The notes beneath the pieces are model-generated. The model had not been told where the DNA came from, did not search any database, and saw nothing but the letters and a program-made list of their open reading frames with translations. A stretch of DNA of 11,689 nucleotides from Methylococcaceae bacterium NSP1-1. Lineage in GTDB: Bacteria > Pseudomonadota > Gammaproteobacteria > Methylococcales > Methylomonadaceae. Shown here piece after piece: positions 7,166 through 11,689 of the stretch. The stretch covers positions 1-11,689 of the forward strand of contig NQJG01000007.1 of the NCBI GenBank assembly GCA_002256465.1, written 5' to 3'. Positions within the stretch are counted from its first letter, which is position 1. Every line of letters begins with the position of its first letter. The translations under genes were made by a program, and so were the position numbers.

Positions 7166-7768
7166 ATGCAACATAAACCAGCAACGACTCGTGTAAAAAT
7201 CCACGATCTTATTCAAACGCGTTGGAGTCCTCGAGCCATTGATCCTGACAAAGACGTAAGCCATGATGATTTAACTGCGCTTCTGGAAGCAGCGCGTTGG
7301 GCTCCTTCCTGTTTTAATGACCAACCCTGGCGTTATATAGTCTGCGTTAAATCAAAAGATGAAACCAGCTGGCAACAGGCGCTCACCTGCCTGGCAGAAA
7401 AAAATCAACTGTGGGCTAAAAATGCACCCGTATTGATGCTTTCCATCGCTATGGATAACTTCAATCACAACGGCAAGCCCAATCGCTGGGCGATGTATGA
7501 CACCGGAGCCGCAAGTGTCAGCCTGTGTTTTCAAGCGACTGCACTTGGCATGGTGGTGCATCAAATGGGGGGGTTTAACGCGGAAAAAGCGCGTGACCTT
7601 TTTAAACTTCCATCCGACTGCACGCCCATGTCCATGATAGCCGTCGGCTATCAGGCGGATATTGATGTGCTAGACGATGATTTTAAAGAGGCCGAATTAG
7701 CTGAGCGCAGCCGCGCCTCATTAGACCAACGATTTTATTTTGGACAATGGGGATTGGGAATGGAGTAA
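7166..7768 (+). CDS. Nitroreductase-family FMN oxidoreductase
   Basis: The 200-residue product belongs to the FMN-dependent nitroreductase fold, whose members reduce nitro groups, quinones or flavin-linked substrates using NAD(P)H. FMN-contact elements are visible: R19-W-S-P-R23 near the N-terminus, the AARWAPSCFNDQPWRY block (residues 42-57) and the DTGAASVSLCFQATALGM helix in the middle. The cysteine in APSCFNDQPW replaces the serine usual in APSSxNxQPW. The true substrate cannot be told from sequence. AGGAAG (7155-7160) lies 5 nt before the ATG, a strong ribosome site. The gene stands alone between the hemL-rmuC terminator and a convergent membrane-protein gene. No clear terminator follows it. 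Its stop overlaps a TAATG, but the frame entered there looks spurious. Confidence 0.88.
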   Translation: MQHKPATTRVKIHDLIQTRWSPRAIDPDKDVSHDDLTALLEAARWAPSCFNDQPWRYIVCVKSKDETSWQQALTCLAEKNQLWAKNAPVLMLSIAMDNFNHNGKPNRWAMYDTGAASVSLCFQATALGMVVHQMGGFNAEKARDLFKLPSDCTPMSMIAVGYQADIDVLDDDFKEAELAERSRASLDQRFYFGQWGLGME

Positions 7769-7852
7769 TGAGTATTGTAGAGCTTATGGCAAAAGTATGT
7801 AACGCGGTTTTGCCCACACTGACTGGCTTGGTTTCAATGCGCGATGCTCGGC

Positions 7853-8380
7853 TTACACGTGTTTGCGTTGCAAAAATTGAAAAATGTCCACTTCAATGGA
7901 GGCAAATGCAACTATCCAAAGTATCGCATCATAAACATCCAGCCATGCCGATTGCCATGCCCAGGCAATCACCATGGCAATCAGTCCGGTAAAAACAGTC
8001 ACGGTTGCCAACCAATAGTTTTGCCGGTATTTGAACACTTTATCCGGATAACGCACTTCCAGTTCAAGTAAAGCGATCAATACAAACCAGAGAGCAGAAT
8101 TGACTACATCCAGCCATTCGCTGTCATGGATATAACTAAAAAACGTTAGCGCAATAACTGCGATTAAGATGCTGCGTATTTCATGCAACCTATTTTCGGC
8201 CATCGGAACGGCACCGTTGGCTTCCAGTTCATACAGCACCAGCAACACCAGCCAGGTCAAGGCATCAACAGCGCTGGTCAAGGTGTCGGCTATGGCATAG
8301 ATAACCACGTTAAGTGCTAGCAATGCCACAATGACTAGCTTGAATCTGGGGTAAGGAATGGATGAGAAATAATTAAACAT
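7853..8380 (-). CDS. Small integral membrane protein made of three two-helix repeats
   Basis: I do not recognise a named family. The 175-residue product (ATG at 8380-8378; a TTG at 8395 would add five residues) is almost all membrane segments, about six helices at 15-31, 37-53, 69-84, 92-108, 123-141 and 149-165. Helices 2, 4 and 6 share one pattern at a period of 55-57 residues: (D/N)-x3-W-x7-E-x-(E/D). The positions are D39/W43/E51/E53, N94/W98/E106/E108 and D151/W155/E163/D165. Each is preceded by a hydrophobic helix, so the protein is three copies of a helical hairpin. The paired acids at the end of each second helix suggest a function at the membrane edge, such as cation binding, but this is inference. 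The ribosome site is weak (GGA about 10 nt upstream). A good promoter lies at 8446-8474. The gene is convergent with the nitroreductase, 84 bp apart. Confidence 0.75.
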   Translation of the reverse strand: MFNYFSSIPYPRFKLVIVALLALNVVIYAIADTLTSAVDALTWLVLLVLYELEANGAVPMAENRLHEIRSILIAVIALTFFSYIHDSEWLDVVNSALWFVLIALLELEVRYPDKVFKYRQNYWLATVTVFTGLIAMVIAWAWQSAWLDVYDAILWIVAFASIEVDIFQFLQRKHV

Positions 8381-8445
8381 GCTTAAATCCAACAAAGTGT
8401 AATCTTATGACTTGGCGTAGTTATCGATTTAAAACGCAAAACTCC

Positions 8446-8474
8446 ATTATAAGATGAGTATAAAAATCTTGCAC
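8446..8474 (-). promoter_or_regulatory. Sigma-70 promoter for the triple-hairpin membrane protein
   Basis: On the minus strand a perfect TATAAT (8451-8446) lies 17 nt after GTGCAA (8474-8469), which matches the -35 consensus at 3 of 6 positions. Transcription would start near 8439, giving a leader of about 58 nt before the ATG at 8380. The minus-strand terminator just upstream (8547-8575) means this gene needs its own promoter. Confidence 0.5.
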
Positions 8475-8546
8475 TTACTCCGGCTATGGAACTGAATGTG
8501 AATTATTCCGCGTGGCAGGTCTCTGGATTAGGTAAAAACAGCAGGC

Positions 8547-8575
8547 AAAAAAAATGCGGCTGATTAGGCCGCATT
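8547..8575 (-). terminator. Rho-independent terminator downstream of ksgA (minus strand)
   Basis: On the minus strand AATGCGGC (8575-8568) pairs perfectly with GCCGCATT (8560-8553) across a 7-nt loop and is followed by further T's to 8547 (eight T's in a row in all). This is a textbook intrinsic terminator. It can end the pdxA-ksgA transcript, and it also forms the 3' end of the candidate small RNA at 8547-8630. Confidence 0.85.
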
Positions 8576-8630
8576 AAGAGAAGGATATAAAACTCTGATT
8601 TCCGAGGAGGAAGTTTGCATCTCAAGAGTT
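8547..8630 (-). ncRNA. Candidate small RNA (~84 nt) with a CCUCCUC anti-Shine-Dalgarno loop
   Basis: Between the ksgA stop and the terminator the minus strand can fold into two hairpins. The first pairs AACUCU (8630-8625) with AGAGUU (8596-8591) and, inside it, UUCC (8612-8609) with GGAA (8603-8600), exposing a UCCUC loop. The stretch CUUCCUCCUC is complementary to ribosome binding sites. A pyrimidine-rich linker follows, then the terminator hairpin. A TAGAAT -10 box (8642-8637) would place the start at about 8630, exactly at the base of the first stem; no good -35 was found. The RNA could be an independent transcript or be processed from the ksgA 3' UTR. No ORF is visible in it, and I do not recognise an Rfam family. 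Confidence 0.45.
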
Positions 8631-8701
8631 GCACATATTCTAGTAATAAATTCTAACGAATGGAATGTGGCATATTGACGCGTGACAGATTGTCGCAGGG
8701 T

Positions 8702-9487
8702 TTAGGGTGTTTCTTGTAACAGGTTACTCAGTTTAGCAAAATCATGAAGCGAGAGTGCTTCAGCCCTTAATGTCGGATCAATGTTCAACGTGATAATAGA
8801 TTCTTCGTCAATGAGTTTTTTTAAAGAATTACGCAATGTTTTGCGGCGTTGCGAGAATGCCTGTGTTACGACTCTATTGAGTTTTTCCATGTCATTAACC
8901 ACAACAGGTGGTTGTTGATGCGGCACAAGCCTGACAATTGCCGACATGACTTTTGGCGCCGGGTCGAAGCTTTCAGGAGGCACATCAAATAAAAGTTCTG
9001 TTGCACAATAATATTGCATCATGACACTGAGTCTGCCATATTTTTTACTGCCAGGCCCCGCACAAATCCGGTCAACCACTTCTTTTTGCAGCATAAAGTG
9101 CATGTCTTCAATGCAAAAAGCGTTATCCAGCAAGTGAAACATTAACGGCGTTGAAATGTTATAGGGCAAATTACCGATGATACGCAGTTTTTCGTTATCT
9201 TTTGCCAGGGTTGAAAAATCGAATTTTAAAGCATCGGCACTGTGAATTTGCAAATTATTTTGTTGCCTGAATTTGTCTTTGAGTAACGCCACCAGATCTC
9301 TGTCTAGCTCAACCACATCAAGACGTAATCCCAGTTTCAATAAAGGCTCTGTTAATGCACCTTGTCCAGGGCCTATTTCAACCCAGTGTTCATCAGGTTT
9401 TGCCTGTATGCTGGAGAGTATGTTGTAAATAATATTGTGGTCATGAAGAAAATTCTGGCCAAAGCGTTTGCGTGGGGTATGTGTCAT
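8702..9487 (-). CDS. rsmA: 16S rRNA (adenine(1518)-N(6)/adenine(1519)-N(6))-dimethyltransferase
   Basis: RsmA (KsgA) uses S-adenosylmethionine to dimethylate the two adjacent adenines in the 3'-terminal hairpin of 16S rRNA during late 30S assembly. The product is 261 residues, a usual length. It carries the N-terminal KRFGQNFL (residues 7-14), the SAM-binding EIGPGQG (37-43), the acidic ELD (60-62) that binds the SAM ribose, SADAL (83-87), the catalytic NLPY (106-109) and the downstream FDPAPKVMSAIVRL. The ATG lies only 4 nt after the pdxA stop, so translation is probably coupled. The pdxA-rsmA order is the one known from enterobacteria, but no apaG follows here: the gene is ended by a terminator at 8547-8575, beyond a candidate small RNA. 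Confidence 0.97.
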   Translation of the reverse strand: MTHTPRKRFGQNFLHDHNIIYNILSSIQAKPDEHWVEIGPGQGALTEPLLKLGLRLDVVELDRDLVALLKDKFRQQNNLQIHSADALKFDFSTLAKDNEKLRIIGNLPYNISTPLMFHLLDNAFCIEDMHFMLQKEVVDRICAGPGSKKYGRLSVMMQYYCATELLFDVPPESFDPAPKVMSAIVRLVPHQQPPVVVNDMEKLNRVVTQAFSQRRKTLRNSLKKLIDEESIITLNIDPTLRAEALSLHDFAKLSNLLQETP

Positions 9488-9491
9488 TTTA

Positions 9492-10484
9492 TCAGGAATT
9501 GTTGGTCGCCATTTTTAATGCGGTTTGCAGGGCAAATTGCAGGCTACCGATGTCGGCTTTGCCGGTGCCGGCCAGATCCAAAGCTGTGCCGTGGTCAACT
9601 GAGGTACGGATAATAGGGAGTCCCAGTGTGATATTGACAGCCTGTCCAAAGCCTATGTATTTAAGCACGGGCAAGCCCTGATCGTGATACATGGCTAACA
9701 CGGCATCTGCAGAGGCCAGATATTTGGCGGTAAATAAAGTGTCAGCAGGAAGCGGTCCCTGGAGATTCAGGCCCTGTTGGCGTAAACCTTCCAGTACCGG
9801 TTCAATAATTTCGATTTCTTCACGGCCCAGGTGGCCGTTTTCTCCGGCATGAGGGTTAAGTCCACACACCAGTATTTTTGGGTTATCAAGATGAAATCGT
9901 GAACGTAAATCATGATCGAGTATACGAATGACGGTTCTCAGGCGCGTATGAGTGATGGCTGTGCTGACTTTTGCAAGCGGTAAGTGAGTCGTAACCAAGG
10001 CAACGCGCAATCCCGGTGTTGCCAGCATCATCACCGGATGTCCACCGGTAATCCCGGCAATATATTCGGTATGACCGCTAAAGGGGAAACCTGCCTTATT
10101 GATTATACCTTTATGTACAGGGCCAGTGACCATTGCATCAAAAAGTCCGTCCACGCAACCTTTTGTTGCTTTAGTAATGGTTTTTAATACATAACGGCTG
10201 TTTAGCGGGTTTGTCTGTCCGCACTGAGCGGGTTCTGTGAGTTCAACAGGTAACATTGTCAAGCATCCTGCTGTTTGAGATGTTGGTGGCAAAGAACTGT
10301 CAAATTCGTTGATCTGGATAGATAAGCCTAACTGCTTGGCGCGTTGCAGCAACAATTCAGGGCTGGCTATCGCGATGAGTTGGCAGGGTAAATCCTGCTG
10401 GGCAAGCTGGATGCAAAGATCGGGACCTATGCCGGCAGGTTCGCCGGGTGTTAACGCAATGCGCAGTATGGTATTGAGGTCCAT
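9492..10484 (-). CDS. pdxA: 4-hydroxythreonine-4-phosphate dehydrogenase
   Basis: PdxA oxidises 4-phosphohydroxy-L-threonine with NAD(P)+ and the product decarboxylates, supplying the backbone that PdxJ uses to make pyridoxine 5'-phosphate. The 330-residue product shows GEPAGIGPD (14-22), TGPVHK (120-125) and GHTE (137-140). The three metal-binding histidines are at 167 (THLP), 212 (NPHAGE) and 267 (YHDQGLP), each one position off the E. coli numbers 166, 211 and 266. That offset supports the chosen ATG, although no ribosome site is evident; another ATG 7 nt upstream is out of frame. The gene is first in the pdxA-rsmA operon and divergent from hemC. PLP made through this pathway is the cofactor of HemL, also encoded in this window. 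surA, its usual upstream partner in enterobacteria, is absent. Confidence 0.96.
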   Translation of the reverse strand: MDLNTILRIALTPGEPAGIGPDLCIQLAQQDLPCQLIAIASPELLLQRAKQLGLSIQINEFDSSLPPTSQTAGCLTMLPVELTEPAQCGQTNPLNSRYVLKTITKATKGCVDGLFDAMVTGPVHKGIINKAGFPFSGHTEYIAGITGGHPVMMLATPGLRVALVTTHLPLAKVSTAITHTRLRTVIRILDHDLRSRFHLDNPKILVCGLNPHAGENGHLGREEIEIIEPVLEGLRQQGLNLQGPLPADTLFTAKYLASADAVLAMYHDQGLPVLKYIGFGQAVNITLGLPIIRTSVDHGTALDLAGTGKADIGSLQFALQTALKMATNNS

Positions 10485-10587
10485 GTGCCATGAAGTCTAA
10501 AAAAGAAATAATTTTACAGCATAATGACTCGATGATTTTAAAAACCAACAAAAATTTTAATGCTCGATAACAACCCATCAAGTTAAA

Positions 10588-10599
10588 TAAGGTTACAAT
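10588..10599 (+). promoter_or_regulatory. Possible hemC -10 region inside a 12-bp motif shared with hemL
   Basis: TACAAT (10594-10599) matches the -10 consensus at 5 of 6 positions and would start transcription near 10606, about 26 nt before the TTG start. No good -35 lies upstream. The 12 bp TAAGGTTACAAT containing it is the exact reverse complement of the sequence just upstream of hemL (4229-4240). The rest of the 147-bp hemC-pdxA gap is AT-rich, and no clear pdxA promoter was found. Confidence 0.35.
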
Positions 10600-10631
10600 A
10601 AACTCATTTTTTGAAAATTGAAGGTTTTCTT

Positions 10632-11558
10632 TTGGCTGAAAAAATTATTCGTATTGCCACGCGTCAGAGTCCTTTGGCGTTGTGGCAGGCAGAGCACGTT
10701 GCAGAGCGTTTGGAGCAAGCATTTCCACGGGTGAAGACGGAATTGGTTAAAATGGTGACTCGAGGCGATAAAATTCTCGATGCGCCATTGGCCAAGGTTG
10801 GCGGTAAGGGTTTGTTTGTTAAAGAGCTGGAGCAGGGTATGTTAGAGGGTTCGGCTGATATTGCTGTACACTCCATGAAAGATGTACCGGTGGATTTTCC
10901 TGAAGGCCTGCATTTGGCGGCCATTTTATCTCGCGAAGATCCGACTGATGCTTTTGTCTCAAACCGTTATTCAACATTAAATGAGTTGCCGGCTAACGCC
11001 AGAATAGGTACGTCCAGCTTGCGCAGACAATGCCAGATTAAAGAAAAATTTCCGGATGCTGAAGTATTGTCATTAAGAGGTAATGTCAATACTCGTTTGG
11101 CCAAGCTGGATGCAGGTATCTATGATGCTATTATTTTGGCTTCAGCCGGTTTAAAAAGACTGGGCATGGCTAAACGTATAACTCAATCTCTGGATACAAG
11201 TATAAGCTTGCCGGCAATTGGCCAGGGAGCGATAGGCATTGAGTGTCGTGTCGATGATCTGGAAATCAATGAAATTTTGGGGGCTTTGCATGATGCTGAA
11301 ACGGGTTTGTGTGTTTCTGCTGAACGAGCGATGAACGCACGGTTGAATGGCGGCTGCCAGGTACCCATTGCAGGTTTTGCTCTACTTCAAGGTGGGCAAA
11401 TATTCATGCGAGGATTAGTCGGTAATCCCGATGGCAGTGTCCTTTATCGGGCTGAACTCTCGGGCGGATCGGATCAGGCAGAAGCTATCGGTCTGCTGAT
11501 TGCCGAAGATTTGCTGGCTCAGGGTGCGGATAAAATTCTGCATGCATTATTTCATTGA
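10632..11558 (+). CDS. hemC: Porphobilinogen deaminase (hydroxymethylbilane synthase)
   Basis: HemC joins four porphobilinogen units head to tail into hydroxymethylbilane on a covalently bound dipyrromethane cofactor. I choose the TTG at 10632. TGAAGG (10619-10624) sits 7 nt before it, and it places the catalytic aspartate of HSMKDVP at residue 84 and the cofactor-binding cysteine of NGGCQVP at 242, the E. coli numbers. A TTG at 10611 would add seven residues. The length is 308 residues, against 313 in E. coli. Other marks are [17 protein letters not shown] at the start, [13 protein letters not shown], and the [10 protein letters not shown] and LRGNVNTRL arginine motifs. hemD begins at or just past the hemC stop, so the two are likely coupled, as in E. 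coli. The weak TTG start may limit expression. A -10 box is proposed at 10594. Confidence 0.97.
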   Translation: MAEKIIRIATRQSPLALWQAEHVAERLEQAFPRVKTELVKMVTRGDKILDAPLAKVGGKGLFVKELEQGMLEGSADIAVHSMKDVPVDFPEGLHLAAILSREDPTDAFVSNRYSTLNELPANARIGTSSLRRQCQIKEKFPDAEVLSLRGNVNTRLAKLDAGIYDAIILASAGLKRLGMAKRITQSLDTSISLPAIGQGAIGIECRVDDLEINEILGALHDAETGLCVSAERAMNARLNGGCQVPIAGFALLQGGQIFMRGLVGNPDGSVLYRAELSGGSDQAEAIGLLIAEDLLAQGADKILHALFH

Positions 11559-11689
11559 TCAAGTTGTTGAAGAGGGCGCATGTATTAGTGACTCGCCCCG
11601 CACATCAAGCAGAAAATTTAAGTCGTTTAATCGAAGAATGGGGCGGGGTGGCGTTCAGGTTTCCAACCCTTGCTATTGTACCGTTGGAT
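11555..11689 (+). CDS. hemD: Uroporphyrinogen-III synthase, N-terminal fragment (cut by window end)
   Basis: HemD closes hydroxymethylbilane into uroporphyrinogen III with inversion of ring D. Only about 45 codons are in the window. They read [20 protein letters not shown] and continue in the same frame to the end with a [14 protein letters not shown] stretch, the typical HemD N-terminus (VTRP then FP...I). The start is uncertain: TTG at 11555 overlaps the hemC stop, TTGs at 11564 and 11567 give shorter leaders, and a GTG at 11588 lies 11 nt after AGAGGG. An ATG at 11580 is out of frame and stops at once. Position directly after hemC is the common gammaproteobacterial order and strengthens the call. 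Confidence 0.85.
   Translation, partial: MIKLLKRAHVLVTRPAHQAENLSRLIEEWGGVAFRFPTLAIVPLD

Noticed and set aside
7768-7992. 74-codon frame starting in a TAATG overlap with the nitroreductase stop
   Set aside because: Most of it is antisense to the C-terminus of the membrane-protein gene, the translation looks random (rich in Q, H, P and M), and no family is recognised. The TAATG overlap is probably chance.
10357-10581. 74-codon minus-strand frame upstream of and overlapping pdxA
   Set aside because: It overlaps the start of pdxA in another frame; its translation shows no motif, while pdxA is fixed by its GEPAGIGPD motif and histidine numbering.

Overview
The window is a stretch of bacterial chromosome, most likely gammaproteobacterial. 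The C5-pathway haem gene hemL, the adjacent pdxA-ksgA pair, and hemC running into hemD all point that way. A methanotroph-like (Methylococcales) source would fit the moderate GC content, but this is an impression from protein style, not a proven assignment. No tRNA, rRNA, CRISPR array or insertion sequence was seen.

Layout. Positions 3-1616 (+) hold the 3' part of a large subtilisin-like (S8) protease resembling IetS, the protease of the two-gene IetAS anti-phage system. Its partner, if present, would lie before the window. Convergent to it (-) is an operon of cobO (4106-3570) followed by an unrecognised membrane-anchored coiled-coil protein (3542-1815). The C-terminal half of that protein is built from repeated GKLK(G/N)LFGK-type units, and a decayed further unit lies in frame beyond its stop codon. 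hemL (4252-5532) and rmuC (5545-6882) run on the + strand and end in a hairpin terminator that overlaps the rmuC stop codon. A 283-bp non-coding stretch precedes a nitroreductase-family gene (7166-7768). Convergent to that is a small membrane protein (8380-7853, -) made of three copies of a two-helix hairpin. The 321-bp gap 8381-8701 holds that gene's promoter, a strong minus-strand terminator and a candidate small RNA of about 84 nt with a CCUCCUC loop. pdxA (10484-9492) and ksgA (9487-8702) form a tight minus-strand operon. Divergent from pdxA, hemC (10632-11558) begins at a TTG and is followed at once by the 5' end of hemD, cut by the window end.

Theme. Tetrapyrrole synthesis recurs: HemL makes 5-aminolevulinate, HemC and HemD convert porphobilinogen to uroporphyrinogen III, and CobO adenosylates corrinoids. 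A 12-bp sequence is shared, in opposite orientations, by the regions just upstream of hemL and hemC. The least explained items are the candidate sRNA, the triple-hairpin membrane protein, the repeat coiled-coil protein and the possible defence protease at the left edge.
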